Below, one piece after another: positions 8,824 to 17,457 of a DNA stretch of 64,000 nucleotides (positions within the stretch are counted from its first letter, which is position 1; each line of letters begins with the position of its first letter). A model generated the notes under the pieces. The model was given only the letters and a program-made list of their open reading frames with translations. It had not been told where the DNA came from and ran no database searches. Made by a program: the position numbers and the translations under genes. Source of the DNA: Microbacterium sp. CSI-V (lineage in GTDB: Bacteria > Actinomycetota > Actinomycetes > Actinomycetales > Microbacteriaceae); assembly GCF_001984105.1 (NCBI RefSeq), contig NZ_MTQM01000009.1, forward strand, positions 1,178,001 through 1,242,000, given 5' to 3'.

Positions 8824-9126
8824 TCAGGCGGGGAAATCGATCCCCGCACGCTCCGTCACCACGGTGCGGACGAACGCCGCCACCTCCTGGTGCGCCGGGT
8901 GCACCTGATACCGCTCGAGAGCCTCGACGTCCGCGAACTCGCTGACGAGCGCCACGTCCCAGTTCGTCTGCGGGTAGGCGACGTTCCGCCCCACCTCGAG
9001 GTGTTCGATCTCGGCGATCTCGCCGCGGAGCGACAGCAGCCGCTCGGCGATCTGCTCCGCGTGCAGCGCGCGGGTGTCGGCGTCGTCCGCCGCGAGCTTC
9101 CACAGGACGATGTGACGGATGCTCAC
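8824..9126 (-). CDS. Dabb (stress-responsive A/B barrel) domain protein
   Basis: A 100-residue single Dabb domain, a ferredoxin-like barrel found in small dimeric stress or degradation proteins. The opening SIRHIVLWKL and the segment YQVHPAHQEVAAFV are family hallmarks. It starts at a GTG overlapping the stop of the glutaredoxin-like gene (GTGA), so the two are translationally coupled. No specific reaction can be assigned. Confidence 0.85.
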   Translation of the reverse strand: MSIRHIVLWKLAADDADTRALHAEQIAERLLSLRGEIAEIEHLEVGRNVAYPQTNWDVALVSEFADVEALERYQVHPAHQEVAAFVRTVVTERAGIDFPA

Positions 9127-9410
9127 GCGGAGGCTCCTTCGGGGTCGGCCGCGAGAAGCGCGGCACGGAGACGGTCGGCGGACACGCGCCAGTGCGCGTG
9201 CAGTTCGCCGTCGATCAGGACGACGGGGATCTTCTCCCACCACCGCTCGTAGAGGGCGGTGTCCTCGGCGATCGACGCCTGCTCGATGACGAGCCGGTCG
9301 GCCACCTCGGCCGGAAGCTCGCCCACGACCGTCTCGACGATCTGCTCGGCGACGTCGCAGAGATGACAGTCGGGCTTGCCGATGAGCGTGAGGGTCGTCA
9401 CCCCACCCAT
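9123..9410 (-). CDS. Glutaredoxin-like (DUF836) thiol protein
   Basis: A 95-residue thioredoxin-fold protein with the redox motif CHLC after the first strand (LTLIGKPDCHLCD) and the later KIPVVLIDGE segment bearing the cis-proline. This fits the glutaredoxin family DUF836 and disulfide or mixed-disulfide reduction in the cytoplasm. The ATG at 9410 or a GTG nine bases in could be the start. The gene sits between a rhodanese and a Dabb gene on the same strand, forming a small thiol-related cluster. Confidence 0.85.
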   Translation of the reverse strand: MGGVTTLTLIGKPDCHLCDVAEQIVETVVGELPAEVADRLVIEQASIAEDTALYERWWEKIPVVLIDGELHAHWRVSADRLRAALLAADPEGASA

Positions 9411-9432
9411 CCTAGGAGGGCGCGACGAGGTG

Positions 9433-9726
9433 TCAGGACTCGACGTCGTAGCCCGAGGCGATCCACTCGCCCGTGCCGCCCTCGACGTTGGTGGCGTCGT
9501 GGCCGCGCGCCGACAGGGCCTCGACGACCCGCGCCGAGCGACCGCCGGCCTGGCAGATGACGTCGAAGGCCCCCTCCGGGAGCTGGTCCAGGTTCTCGCC
9601 GAGCGTCGACATCGGCAGGTTGACGGCGCCGGGGACGTGTCCTCCGGCGAACTCGTCGACCTCGCGCACATCGATCAGCGGACGATCGCGTCCGGCGTGC
9701 AGGTCGTGGACCGAGATGGACTGCAT
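9433..9726 (-). CDS. Single-domain rhodanese-like sulfurtransferase
   Basis: A 97-residue rhodanese domain. It has the LIDVREVDEFAGGHVPGAVN block and the active-site loop CQAGGRS, whose Cys would carry a persulfide. A strong GAGGAG ribosome site lies six bases before the ATG. Single-domain rhodaneses of this length act in sulfur relay or detoxification; the partner is unknown, but the adjacent glutaredoxin-like gene suggests a shared thiol role. Confidence 0.9.
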   Translation of the reverse strand: MQSISVHDLHAGRDRPLIDVREVDEFAGGHVPGAVNLPMSTLGENLDQLPEGAFDVICQAGGRSARVVEALSARGHDATNVEGGTGEWIASGYDVES

Positions 9727-9812
9727 GTGTGCTCCTCGAAAGGACGTCGGTGATCGGATGCCGCATACACGAAGCGCCCGTCGGATGACAGGCGCTCGGT
9801 GTGGTGGTCGCG

Positions 9813-9911
9813 TTACTTCTTGTTGCGACGCTGGTGACGAGTCTTGCGAAGCAGCTTGCGGTGCTTCTTCTTCGCCATGCGCTTACGGCGCTTCTTGATG
9901 ACAGAACCCAC
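9813..9911 (-). CDS. Small ribosomal protein bS22 (AURKAIP1/COX24 domain)
   Basis: A 32-residue, extremely basic peptide (GSVIKKRRKRMAKKKHRK, ending in RRNKK). It matches the actinobacterial AURKAIP1/COX24-domain protein identified as ribosomal protein bS22 in mycobacteria. It starts at GTG with a GTGAGG ribosome site five bases upstream and ends with TAA. It is easily missed because of its length. A TAGACT promoter element lies ~80 bases upstream, inside the end of the BldC-like gene. Confidence 0.88.
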   Translation of the reverse strand: MGSVIKKRRKRMAKKKHRKLLRKTRHQRRNKK

Positions 9912-9991
9912 GGAAAACCTCACTAAGTCGGGGTCTGGGTGCCGATGTCGGCTCCCGGGAACGGGCAGGCGTTGGAAAAAGGCCTCGGACC

Positions 9992-9997
9992 AGTCTA
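9992..9997 (-). promoter_or_regulatory. -10 element (TAGACT) for bS22
   Basis: On the minus strand, TAGACT overlaps the TAG stop of the BldC-like gene. It would start a transcript ~80 bases upstream of the bS22 gene. Confidence 0.45.
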
Positions 9998-10186
9998 GCC
10001 GACGTCGGACACCGGCCGCTGCACGGCCTCGGCGACCGCCGATTCGGGCACCCGGTAGCTGCGTCCGAACCGCACGGCGGGCAGTTCTCCGGCGTGCACG
10101 AGGCGGTAGACGGTCATCTTCGAGACACGCATCAGATCTGCGACCTCGGCGACCGTCAGGAAACGCACGTCGGGCAGCTCTGCCAT
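9995..10186 (-). CDS. BldC-like MerR-type small DNA-binding protein
   Basis: A 63-residue winged-helix protein of the BldC/excisionase type. FLTVAEVADLMRVSKMTVYRL is the helix-turn-helix, followed by the wing AVRFGRSYRVPE. BldC binds DNA as head-to-tail multimers and controls development in Streptomyces; in non-sporulating Microbacteriaceae its targets are unclear. The ATG has AGGGTGAT just upstream, and a complete -35/-10 promoter lies 50-80 bases upstream. Confidence 0.85.
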   Translation of the reverse strand: MAELPDVRFLTVAEVADLMRVSKMTVYRLVHAGELPAVRFGRSYRVPESAVAEAVQRPVSDVG

Positions 10187-10235
10187 CGATCACCCTTCGC
10201 CGCGGGTGTCCGCCACCCCTGTTCGCTGTGGACAC

Positions 10236-10265
10236 ACTCTAGGGTCTGCCCGAGACGCGTGTAAA
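10236..10265 (-). promoter_or_regulatory. Sigma-70-type promoter of the BldC-like gene
   Basis: On the minus strand, TTTACA (10260-10265) and TAGAGT (10236-10241) are separated by 18 bases. This is a plausible housekeeping promoter upstream of the BldC-like gene. Confidence 0.55.
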
Positions 10266-10328
10266 CCTATGGGGCTTCTGTGACGGAAGTGTGATGCGGA
10301 TGCCGGGTTCCCGCGGCCCTGCGGCCGT

Positions 10329-10724
10329 TCAGCGGCCGGGGAGTTTGCGGAACGCGGAGGTGACCGAGTGCTTCACCGAGGCGGCCGCGCGGCCCATCAC
10401 CTCGGCCGCGTGGACGGCGGGTTCCGGCAGGGCGGGCTCGTTCTCGACGTCGACCGAGAAGAACGGCACGAGCCAGTCGTCGACCTCGTCGAGCGGGGCC
10501 ACCGCCAGGCTGTAGTAGCGGTGCTGGCCCTCCTCGCGCACCGAGACCAGTTCCGCCTCGCGCAGCACCTTCAGGTGCTTCGAGACGGTGGGCTGGCTGA
10601 CGCCGAGCGCGTGCACGATCTGTGAGACGCTCGTGCCCCGCTCACCGCCGGTCGCCCGGTCCAGGAGCAGCTGAAGGATGTCGCGACGCGTGCCGTCAGC
10701 TATCACGTCGAAGATGTCCGCCAT
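10329..10724 (-). CDS. ArsR-family transcriptional regulator
   Basis: A 131-residue winged-helix repressor. The recognition region is VSQIVHALGVSQPTVSKHLKVLREAELVSV, followed by the wing EEGQHRYYSL. No cysteine cluster for metal sensing is visible, so the ligand is not a classical ArsR metal and the protein may be of the non-metal type. The C-terminal ~45 residues are an extension. It is divergent from the potassium-uptake pair, 68 bases away, and could regulate it. A leaderless TAACCT element precedes the ATG. Confidence 0.88.
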   Translation of the reverse strand: MADIFDVIADGTRRDILQLLLDRATGGERGTSVSQIVHALGVSQPTVSKHLKVLREAELVSVREEGQHRYYSLAVAPLDEVDDWLVPFFSVDVENEPALPEPAVHAAEVMGRAAASVKHSVTSAFRKLPGR

Positions 10725-10730
10725 GGCATT

Positions 10731-10736
10731 AGGTTA
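10731..10736 (-). promoter_or_regulatory. Leaderless -10 element (TAACCT) of arsR-type gene
   Basis: TAACCT on the minus strand ends six bases before the ATG, predicting leaderless translation of the regulator. Confidence 0.5.
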
Positions 10737-10792
10737 GCCGCGAGCCCGCCCGAGTACCATGATTCGGGTTCCATCCCCGAAGGGAGCGACGC

Positions 10793-12235
10793 ATGGCGGC
10801 GACGCCCGACGAGGTGCGTATGTCGATGCGCGTACGCCGCATCGCCTTCCGAGCATGGGACGGGCTGCGCGATCTGACCACGGCATCCCCCGCTCGATTC
10901 GCGGTGCTGGTGTTCGTCATCCTGATCCTCCTGTTCACCGCGCTCTTCTCGCTCCCGGCCGCGGCCGCGGACGGACAACGCACGCCGCTCGCCGACGCTC
11001 TGTTCACCGCGGTGTCCACCATCTGCGTGACCGGTCTGTCGACGGTGAACATGTACAGCCACTGGTCGCCGCTCGGGCACGTCATCACCTACCTGGGGGT
11101 GAACGTCGGCGCACTCGGCGTGCTCACCCTCGCCTCGATCCTGGGCCTCGTCATCTCCAAGCGCCTGGGCCTTCGGGCCAAGCTCATCGCCGCGGGCGAC
11201 AGCAACCCGCTCCGCGCCCACGGCGGGCCGGTCAACGAGGGGCAGACCATCCGCCTGGGCGAGGTCGGCCAGCTGCTGCGCACCGTCGCGCTGTCCACCC
11301 TCGTGATCGAGGCCGGTCTCACGGTGCTGATCTACCCCTCGCTGGTCATCGGCGGCATCGACCCGCTCGTCGCCCTGTGGGAGGCGCCGTACTACGCCGC
11401 GATGGCGTTCACGAACACCGGCTTCATCCCCAACGCCGACGGCCTGACGCCGTTCGCGCAGGACTACTTCCTGCTGACGGTGCTCATGATCGGCGTGTTC
11501 CTCGGCTCGATCGGGTTCCCGGTGATCTTCACGCTGTGGCGCCACTGGTGGCGGTTCCGGCTGTGGTCGCTGCACGCGAAGCTGACGATCATCACGACCG
11601 TGGTCCTCTTCTTCGCCGGCGCCGGCGTCATTCTGCTGCTGGAATACGACAACCCCCTCACCTTCGGAAGCATGGACGCGTGGGACACCACGTTCCAGGC
11701 GTTCTTCCTGTCGGCCATGACCCGGTCCGGAGGCTTCTCCGTCGTCAACGTCGGAGATCTCAACGGTGCCACGCTCATCGTCGGATCCATGCTCATGTTC
11801 GTCGGCGGGGGCTCGGCATCCACCGCCGGCGGCATCAAGGTCACGACGCTGGCCGTCCTCGCCCTCGCCGTGTTCTCGGAGGCGAAGGGTCGTCCGTCGG
11901 TGCAGGCGTTCGGGCGGCGCATCCCCAGCGACGTGCAGCGCGTGGCGCTCTCGGTCGTGGCGTGGGGGGCGACGATCGTGGCGATCTCCACCGTCACGAT
12001 CAGCCGCATCACCGACGCCCCCATCGAATACGTGCTCTTCGACGTCATCTCCGGTTTCGCCACCGTGGGCCTGTCGACGGGACTCACCGCCGAACTGCCC
12101 GACCCGGCCGTGTACGTGCTGGCGCTCACGATGTTCATGGGGCGCATTGGTACTGTGACTCTCGCCGCGGGCGTCGCGGCGTCCTCCCGTTCGCAGCTCT
12201 ACGCGCTGCCCGTCGAAAGGCCGATCGTTGGTTGA
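10793..12235 (+). CDS. Potassium uptake channel subunit, TrkH/KtrB family
   Basis: A 480-residue integral membrane protein of the Trk/Ktr/HKT superfamily. Four membrane-pore-membrane repeats are visible; selectivity-filter segments include STICVTGLST in the first repeat, MAFTNTGF in the second and SGFATVGLSTGLT in the last. It imports K+ with gating by the RCK subunit encoded next, whose TTG start overlaps this stop by 8 bases. GAAGGGAG precedes the ATG at good spacing. Which of Trk or Ktr naming applies is uncertain. Confidence 0.92.
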   Translation: MAATPDEVRMSMRVRRIAFRAWDGLRDLTTASPARFAVLVFVILILLFTALFSLPAAAADGQRTPLADALFTAVSTICVTGLSTVNMYSHWSPLGHVITYLGVNVGALGVLTLASILGLVISKRLGLRAKLIAAGDSNPLRAHGGPVNEGQTIRLGEVGQLLRTVALSTLVIEAGLTVLIYPSLVIGGIDPLVALWEAPYYAAMAFTNTGFIPNADGLTPFAQDYFLLTVLMIGVFLGSIGFPVIFTLWRHWWRFRLWSLHAKLTIITTVVLFFAGAGVILLLEYDNPLTFGSMDAWDTTFQAFFLSAMTRSGGFSVVNVGDLNGATLIVGSMLMFVGGGSASTAGGIKVTTLAVLALAVFSEAKGRPSVQAFGRRIPSDVQRVALSVVAWGATIVAISTVTISRITDAPIEYVLFDVISGFATVGLSTGLTAELPDPAVYVLALTMFMGRIGTVTLAAGVAASSRSQLYALPVERPIVG

Positions 12236-12899
12236 ACGGATCCGCAGCGACGCGCCCGTCCTCGTCATCGGCCTCGGGCGTTTCGGCGCGGCGTGCGCCG
12301 GCGAGCTGGACCGGCTGGACCGCGAAGTGCTCGCCGTCGACGGCAACCTCGACCTCGTCCAGAAGTGGTCCGAGCGCGTCACGCACGCCGTCCAGGCCGA
12401 CGCGCGCAACATCGACGCACTGCGCCAGATCGGTGCGCAGGATTTCCAGGTCGCGGTCGTCGCGGTCGGGTCCCTGATCGAAGCGTCCGTGCTCATCACG
12501 GCGAACCTGGTCGACCTGAAGGTGCCCCAGATCTGGGCGAAGGCGGTGTCGCAGTCGCACGGCAAGATCCTCGCCCGCGTCGGCGCGAACCACGTCATCT
12601 ACCCCGAGGCCGAAGCCGGTGAGCGCGTCGCGCACCTCGTCAGCGGCCGCATGCTCGACTTCATCCGCTTCGACGACGACTTCGTGCTCGCGAAGATGTA
12701 CCCGCCGAAACTCGTCCGCGGCGTCGGCCTGAACGAGTCGGGCGTGCGGACGAAGTACAACGTGACGGTCGTCGGAGTGAAGAGCCCGGGCCGCCCCTTC
12801 CGCTACGCGGAGGCGAACACCATCGTCACCAACCACGACCTCATCATCGTCTCGGGCACCAACAGCGACATCGAGCGGTTCGCGGCACTGGATCGCTAG
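12228..12899 (+). CDS. TrkA/KtrA-type RCK regulatory subunit of K+ uptake
   Basis: A 223-residue cytosolic gating subunit. It has an RCK-N Rossmann domain (residues ~10-135) with the nucleotide motif GLGRFG and acidic VDG at the end of strand 2, then an RCK-C domain from ~145. It binds NAD(H) or ATP/ADP and opens the membrane subunit. The start is taken as TTG at 12228, with AAAGG upstream, overlapping the channel gene by 8 bases. Its TAG stop shares two bases with the stop of the convergent DUF1905 gene. Confidence 0.92.
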   Translation: MVERIRSDAPVLVIGLGRFGAACAGELDRLDREVLAVDGNLDLVQKWSERVTHAVQADARNIDALRQIGAQDFQVAVVAVGSLIEASVLITANLVDLKVPQIWAKAVSQSHGKILARVGANHVIYPEAEAGERVAHLVSGRMLDFIRFDDDFVLAKMYPPKLVRGVGLNESGVRTKYNVTVVGVKSPGRPFRYAEANTIVTNHDLIIVSGTNSDIERFAALDR

Positions 12900-13183
12900 A
12901 CGGCGATCTCCAGCGCGACGGTGACGACGTCGTCGACGCCGAGGTGCTCGGCATCCTGCAGCGCTTCCTTGATCGGCACGATGTAGGCGCCGTCCTTCGG
13001 CCAGAGCGCCGTGGTCACCCGCGTCTGCCCGATCGTGACGGCGGCGGGGATCATGCCCCAGCCGTAGGTGACCACGGGGGCGACCTCGGCGATCGCCGCG
13101 GCCTCGACGGACGGCACGGTGACGAAGTGGTACGGCGCGGGTCCGCGCCAGTACCAGATCGGTCCCTCGAACCTCAGGCGCAT
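12896..13183 (-). CDS. DUF1905 domain protein
   Basis: A 95-residue beta-barrel protein of the DUF1905 family (RFEGPIWYWRG..APYHFVTVP, WGMIPAAVTIG, TTALWPKDGAYIVPIK). The biochemical function of the family is not established. The ATG lies one base after the proC stop, so it is the second gene of a proC operon. The stop overlaps the convergent trkA-type gene in a CTAG. Confidence 0.88.
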   Translation of the reverse strand: MRLRFEGPIWYWRGPAPYHFVTVPSVEAAAIAEVAPVVTYGWGMIPAAVTIGQTRVTTALWPKDGAYIVPIKEALQDAEHLGVDDVVTVALEIAV

Positions 13184-13184
13184 G

Positions 13185-14030
13185 TCACGCCCCGGCGGCG
13201 AGTTCCTTCGCCCGCGCGAGCGCGGCCTCGGCCGCCGCGGTGAACGTGTCGTCGAGGTGCGCGTCCTGCAGCACCGCGACCGCCCGCTCCGTGGTGCCCT
13301 TGGGGCTGGTGACGCGGCGGCGGAGTTCGGCCGGATCCACGTCGGCGGATGCCAGCAGCGCCGTCGCGCCGATGAAGGTCTGCTCGGCCAGCAGACGTGC
13401 GGCGTCGTCGTCGAAGCCCATGCGGACCGCCGCCTTCGTGAACTCCTCGATGAGGAGGAACACGTACGCGGGCCCGGAACCCGAGATGGTGGAGAGCGCG
13501 TCGATCTGCGACTCGGGGACCTCGACGACGTGGCCCACCGTCTCGAACAGCGCACGGACGAGCGCGACGTCCTCCGCCGTCGCGTCGGCACCGGCGGCGA
13601 GACCCGTGACGCCCTTGCCGACGAGCGAGGGCGTGTTCGGCATCGAGCGCAGCGTCGCCACGCCCGCGCCGAGGTGACGTGCGAAGGTCTCGAGGGTCAC
13701 GCCGGCCGCGAGGCTGACCACGACCGCGCCGGGTCGGAGGTGCGGCGCGATCTCGTCGAGGAGATCGGGCACCATGGCGGGCTTCACGCCGATGAGGATC
13801 ACGTCGGCGGATGCCGCGGCGACGGTGTTGCCGTCGGGGGCGGTCTCCAGCGCGACACTGGTGACGCCCTCCAGCCCGGCGAGTTCGGCCGCCTTGGCCG
13901 CCGAACGGTTGGTGGCGGTCACTCCCCCGCCGGTGAGGCCCGCGGCGACGAGTCCGCGCAGGATCGCGCCCCCCATGGAACCGGCGCCGAGGAACGCGAG
14001 CGGGGGCAGGGTGGGGGTGGCATCCGTCAT
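13185..14030 (-). CDS. proC: Pyrroline-5-carboxylate reductase
   Basis: A 281-residue enzyme for the last step of proline synthesis, the NAD(P)H reduction of 1-pyrroline-5-carboxylate. It has a Rossmann N-terminus (AFLGAGSMGGAILRGL), VILIGVKPAMV at the end of that fold, and the C-terminal dimerisation domain with the signature SGSGPAYVFLLIEEFTKAAV and ending in the SPKGTTERAV block. A leaderless TAGACT element precedes the ATG. DUF1905 follows after one base. Confidence 0.95.
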   Translation of the reverse strand: MTDATPTLPPLAFLGAGSMGGAILRGLVAAGLTGGGVTATNRSAAKAAELAGLEGVTSVALETAPDGNTVAAASADVILIGVKPAMVPDLLDEIAPHLRPGAVVVSLAAGVTLETFARHLGAGVATLRSMPNTPSLVGKGVTGLAAGADATAEDVALVRALFETVGHVVEVPESQIDALSTISGSGPAYVFLLIEEFTKAAVRMGFDDDAARLLAEQTFIGATALLASADVDPAELRRRVTSPKGTTERAVAVLQDAHLDDTFTAAAEAALARAKELAAGA

Positions 14031-14037
14031 GCACGCA

Positions 14038-14043
14038 AGTCTA
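14038..14043 (-). promoter_or_regulatory. Leaderless -10 element (TAGACT) of proC
   Basis: TAGACT on the minus strand is seven bases upstream of the proC ATG, with no ribosome site between. Confidence 0.55.
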
Positions 14044-14130
14044 CGAACCCTGAGTGCGGCCGATAGGGGCGCGCGTTAGAGTCGGAACGCGCCCGTAGCG
14101 GAGCGGACGCGAGTGACACGGAGGACCCCC

Positions 14131-15243
14131 ATGACTCTCTTCGACGGCATCACCTCACGCCTAGTCGAGACCGGTCGGCTGAGCGTCAACGTGCTCGAGC
14201 GCGCGACCGACGACCCCGCGACCTCTCCCGAGCAGACCGTGGTGTTCGTGCACGGGAACGTCTCCTCGGCGCTGTTCTGGCAGGAGATCATGCAGGACCT
14301 GCCGAGCGACCTGCGCGTGCTCGCGGTCGACCTGCGCGGCTTCGGCGGAACCGAGCACACCCCGATCGACGCGACCCGCGGCGTCCGCGACTTCAGCGAC
14401 GACCTCCACGCGACCCTGAGCGCCCTCGGCATCCCGACCGCGCACCTGGTGGGCTGGTCGATGGGCGGCGGCGTCGTCCTGCAGTACGCGCTGGACCACC
14501 CCGTCCTCTCCCTCACCCTGCAGGCGCCGGTGTCGCCCTACGGATTCGGCGGAACGCGCCGCGACGGCTCCCGACTCACCGACGACGACGCGGGTGTCGG
14601 CGCCGGCGGCGCGAACCCCGACTTCGTGCAACGCCTCATCGACCACGACACGACCGACGAGGCCCCCACCTCTCCGCGCTCGGTCTTCCGGTCGGGGTAC
14701 GTCGCTCCCGGCTACACGAGCGAGCACGAGGACGTCTGGGTCGAGTCGATGCTCACGACCTCCACCGCGGGCGGGAACTACCCCGGGGATGCCGTGGCGT
14801 CGCCGAACTGGCCGGGTTTCGCCGCCGGGAAGCTCGGCGTGCTCAACACCATGGCGCCGAAGCACTTCGACGTCTCGGGCATCGTCGACCTCGCCGAGAA
14901 GCCCCCGATCCTGTGGATCCACGGCACGGCCGACGCGATCGTGTCGGACGCCTCGTTCTACGACTTCAACCACCTCGGCGCCCTCGGCATCATTCCGGAC
15001 TGGCCCGGCGAGGAGGCGGCCCCGGCGCAGCCGATGGTGTCGCAGACCCGCGACGTGCTGGACGCGTACGCCGCCGCCGGCGGGGACGTCACCGAGGTCG
15101 CCGTGGAGGGCGCCGGCCACGCGCCGCACCTCGAGCGCCCGGCGCAGTTCCGCCAGGCTCTGCTGACGGTGATCGGCTACGTGGGTCGCCCCGCCGACCC
15201 GGCTCCGCCCACCGAGGCGATCATCCTGCGTTCGGCCGACTGA
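14131..15243 (+). CDS. Alpha/beta-fold hydrolase
   Basis: A 370-residue alpha/beta hydrolase. VVFVHGNVSSALFW forms the oxyanion region, GWSMGG holds the nucleophile Ser (~residue 117), and GAGHAPHLERP carries the catalytic His. The acid is probably in the WIHGTADAIV strand. At 370 residues it is larger than the usual ~280, with a long lid (~140-230). ATG 14131 is chosen because CGGAGG lies at ideal spacing; TAGAGT at 14077-14082 is a plausible -10. The substrate is unknown. The oxidoreductase that follows 9 bases downstream is probably co-transcribed. Confidence 0.88.
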   Translation: MTLFDGITSRLVETGRLSVNVLERATDDPATSPEQTVVFVHGNVSSALFWQEIMQDLPSDLRVLAVDLRGFGGTEHTPIDATRGVRDFSDDLHATLSALGIPTAHLVGWSMGGGVVLQYALDHPVLSLTLQAPVSPYGFGGTRRDGSRLTDDDAGVGAGGANPDFVQRLIDHDTTDEAPTSPRSVFRSGYVAPGYTSEHEDVWVESMLTTSTAGGNYPGDAVASPNWPGFAAGKLGVLNTMAPKHFDVSGIVDLAEKPPILWIHGTADAIVSDASFYDFNHLGALGIIPDWPGEEAAPAQPMVSQTRDVLDAYAAAGGDVTEVAVEGAGHAPHLERPAQFRQALLTVIGYVGRPADPAPPTEAIILRSAD

Positions 15244-15252
15244 GAGGTCCCC

Positions 15253-16182
15253 GTGGAGTACTGCCTCTTCACCGAGCCCCAGCAGGGGTTCTCCTACGAC
15301 GATCAGCTCGCGTTCGCGCGATCGGCCGAGACCCACGGCCTCGACGGATTCTTCCGCTCCGACCACTACCTGCGGATGGGCGAGGGTGACCCGCTGCCCG
15401 GCCCCACCGACGCGTGGACCACGCTCGCGGGCCTCGCCCGCGAGACGTCCCGCATCCGGCTCGGCACCCTGGTGTCGTCGGTGACGTACCGCGTGCCCGG
15501 CATCCTGGCGATCCAGGTCGCGCAGGTCGACGCCATGTCGGGCGGTCGGGTCGAACTCGGCCTCGGCACGGGCTGGTTCGAAGCGGAGCATGCCGCCTAC
15601 GGCATCCCCTTCCCGCCGAAGCGGTTCGACCTGCTCGAGGAGCAGCTCGCCATCGTCACCGGGCTCTGGTCGACGCCGGCGGGTGAGACCTTCTCGTTCG
15701 AGGGCGCGAACTACCGCCTGGATGCCGCCCCCGCGCTGCCCAAGCCCGTCCAGTCGCCCGTGCCAGTGATCGTCGGCGGCGGCGGCCCGAAGCGGACGCC
15801 CGCCCTCGCGGCGCGCTTCGCGACCGAGTTCAACATCGGGTTCGTCCCGGAGGACGTGGTGGCCGAGAAGTTCGCCGTCGTCCGCGCCGCGTGCGAGGAC
15901 ATCGGACGCGACCCCGCGTCGTTGAAGTTCTCGGTCGCACTGCCCACGATCGTCGGCGCGGACGACGCCGCGATCGAACGCCGCGCGGCCGCGATCGGCC
16001 AGACGCGCGCGCAGTTCGACAACGGCGCCAACCTGATCGGCCGACCGGAGCAGATCGCAGAGAAGGTCGAGCGTCTGCGGGCTCTCGGCGCGGAACGCGT
16101 GTACTTCCAGCTCCTCGACCTGCGCGACATCGATCACGCCGACGAGGTCGGCACCGAGCTGCTGCCGCTGCTGCCGCGCTGA
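15253..16182 (+). CDS. F420-dependent-type LLM class oxidoreductase
   Basis: A 309-residue luciferase-fold protein of the TIGR03560-like, predicted F420-dependent class. Diagnostic segments are FFRSDHYLRMG near residue 35, VSSVTYRVPGILA, the GGRVELGLGTGW block, and PVIVGGGGPKRTPALAARFATEFN. It starts at GTG 9 bases after the hydrolase. Use of F420 rather than FMN is inferred from family and lineage. The reaction is unknown. Confidence 0.87.
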   Translation: MEYCLFTEPQQGFSYDDQLAFARSAETHGLDGFFRSDHYLRMGEGDPLPGPTDAWTTLAGLARETSRIRLGTLVSSVTYRVPGILAIQVAQVDAMSGGRVELGLGTGWFEAEHAAYGIPFPPKRFDLLEEQLAIVTGLWSTPAGETFSFEGANYRLDAAPALPKPVQSPVPVIVGGGGPKRTPALAARFATEFNIGFVPEDVVAEKFAVVRAACEDIGRDPASLKFSVALPTIVGADDAAIERRAAAIGQTRAQFDNGANLIGRPEQIAEKVERLRALGAERVYFQLLDLRDIDHADEVGTELLPLLPR

Positions 16183-16197
16183 GCCGCGCCGGCGCGG

Positions 16198-16662
16198 TCA
16201 GTCGCGACGGGTCTCGAAGAACTCCCGCAGCAGCGCGGATGCCGCGGTCTCGGCGACCCCGCCGACCACCTCGACGCGATGCGGCAGACGCCGGTCGCGC
16301 AGGACGTCGTAGAGCGACCCGGCGGCACCCGCCTTGGCATCCCACGATCCGAAGACCACGCGCGGCACGCGCGCCTGCAGGATCGCCCCCGCGCACATGA
16401 CGCACGGTTCGAGCGTGACCACGAGCGTGCACCCGGCGAGGTGCCACGTGCCCGCGTGCGCGGCGGCCGCGCGCAGGGCGACGACCTCCGCGTGGGCAGT
16501 GGGGTCGTTCGTCGCCTCGCGGAGGTTGCGTCCCTCGCCGATCACGCGTCCGTCCGCGTCGATGACGACGGCGCCGACGGGCACGTCCTCGTGCGCGGAG
16601 GCCTCGGCGGCGAGCGCGAGGGCCCGCTGCATCGCGGCGAGGTCGGCGGCGGTGGGGGTCAC
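16198..16662 (-). CDS. tadA: tRNA-specific adenosine-34 deaminase
   Basis: A 154-residue deaminase that converts A34 to inosine in the tRNA-Arg(ACG) wobble position. HAEV (zinc His and catalytic Glu) and PCVMC (two zinc Cys) are intact, with the TadA-typical [15 protein letters not shown] and [13 protein letters not shown] blocks. GTG start. It is head-to-head with upp, 56 bases apart. Confidence 0.93.
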   Translation of the reverse strand: MTPTAADLAAMQRALALAAEASAHEDVPVGAVVIDADGRVIGEGRNLREATNDPTAHAEVVALRAAAAHAGTWHLAGCTLVVTLEPCVMCAGAILQARVPRVVFGSWDAKAGAAGSLYDVLRDRRLPHRVEVVGGVAETAASALLREFFETRRD

Positions 16663-16705
16663 GGTGCTCCGGAAAGACGGGGGCGGACTCTCGGGGTCGA
16701 GCGGC

Positions 16706-16711
16706 TAGCCT
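16706..16711 (+). promoter_or_regulatory. Leaderless -10 element (TAGCCT) of upp
   Basis: TAGCCT ends seven bases before the upp ATG; no ribosome site is present, consistent with a leaderless mRNA. Confidence 0.55.
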
Positions 16712-16718
16712 TGAGCCT

Positions 16719-17351
16719 ATGCGTGTCCACGTCGCCGACCACCCCCTCATCACCCACAAGCTCACGGTGCTGCGTGACCGGCAGACCTCGTCGCCGGTCT
16801 TCCGTCAGCTCACCGAGGAGCTGGTGACGCTGCTGGCTTACGAAGCCACCCGCAACGTGCGCGTGGACCCGATCGAGATCCAGACCCCGGTGACGACCAC
16901 CCAGGGTGTGAAGATCAGCGAGCCGCGACCGATCGTGGTGCCGATCCTGCGCGCGGGCCTGGGCATGCTCGAGGGGATGGTGAAGCTCCTCCCCACCGCC
17001 GAGGTGGGTTTCCTGGGTATGGTCCGCGACGAGGAGACCTTCCAGCCCACCACCTACGCCGAGCGCCTGCCCGACGACCTCAGCGACCGCCAGTGCTTCG
17101 TGCTCGACCCGATGCTCGCGACCGGCGGCTCGCTCGGCGCGGCCATCAAATTCCTCTTCAACCGCGGCGCGCAGGACGTCACGGCGATCTGCCTGCTCGG
17201 CGCGCCGGAGGGCGTCGCCGCGATCGAGAAGCAGGTCGAAGGACACGACGTCACCCTCGTGCTCGGCGCCCTCGACGAGCGCCTGAACGAGAAGGGCTAC
17301 ATCGTGCCCGGACTCGGCGACGCGGGCGACCGCCTCTACGGCACGGCCTGA
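16719..17351 (+). CDS. upp: Uracil phosphoribosyltransferase
   Basis: A 210-residue salvage enzyme making UMP from uracil and PRPP. The PRPP loop [15 protein letters not shown] is intact, and the C-terminal uracil-binding segment [16 protein letters not shown] is typical. The length matches bacterial Upp. It is followed by a 351-base gap rich in inverted and tandem repeats. It could use uracil released by the nucleoside hydrolase at 2072-3064, though the genes are not linked. Confidence 0.96.
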   Translation: MRVHVADHPLITHKLTVLRDRQTSSPVFRQLTEELVTLLAYEATRNVRVDPIEIQTPVTTTQGVKISEPRPIVVPILRAGLGMLEGMVKLLPTAEVGFLGMVRDEETFQPTTYAERLPDDLSDRQCFVLDPMLATGGSLGAAIKFLFNRGAQDVTAICLLGAPEGVAAIEKQVEGHDVTLVLGALDERLNEKGYIVPGLGDAGDRLYGTA

Positions 17352-17457
17352 CGCCTGCCGGCCTGGCGGTGCGAGGCCTCGCGCCGCGCGGCCGGTCCGA
17401 CGCTGCGTGGCCTGACGCCGCGCGAACGGCCCGACGCTCCGTGGCCTGAGCCTCCGG

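Noticed and set aside
10703..12598. 631-codon open frame opposite the potassium-uptake genes
   Set aside because: His/Arg/Glu/Gly-rich shadow of TrkH/TrkA-type genes, no motif.
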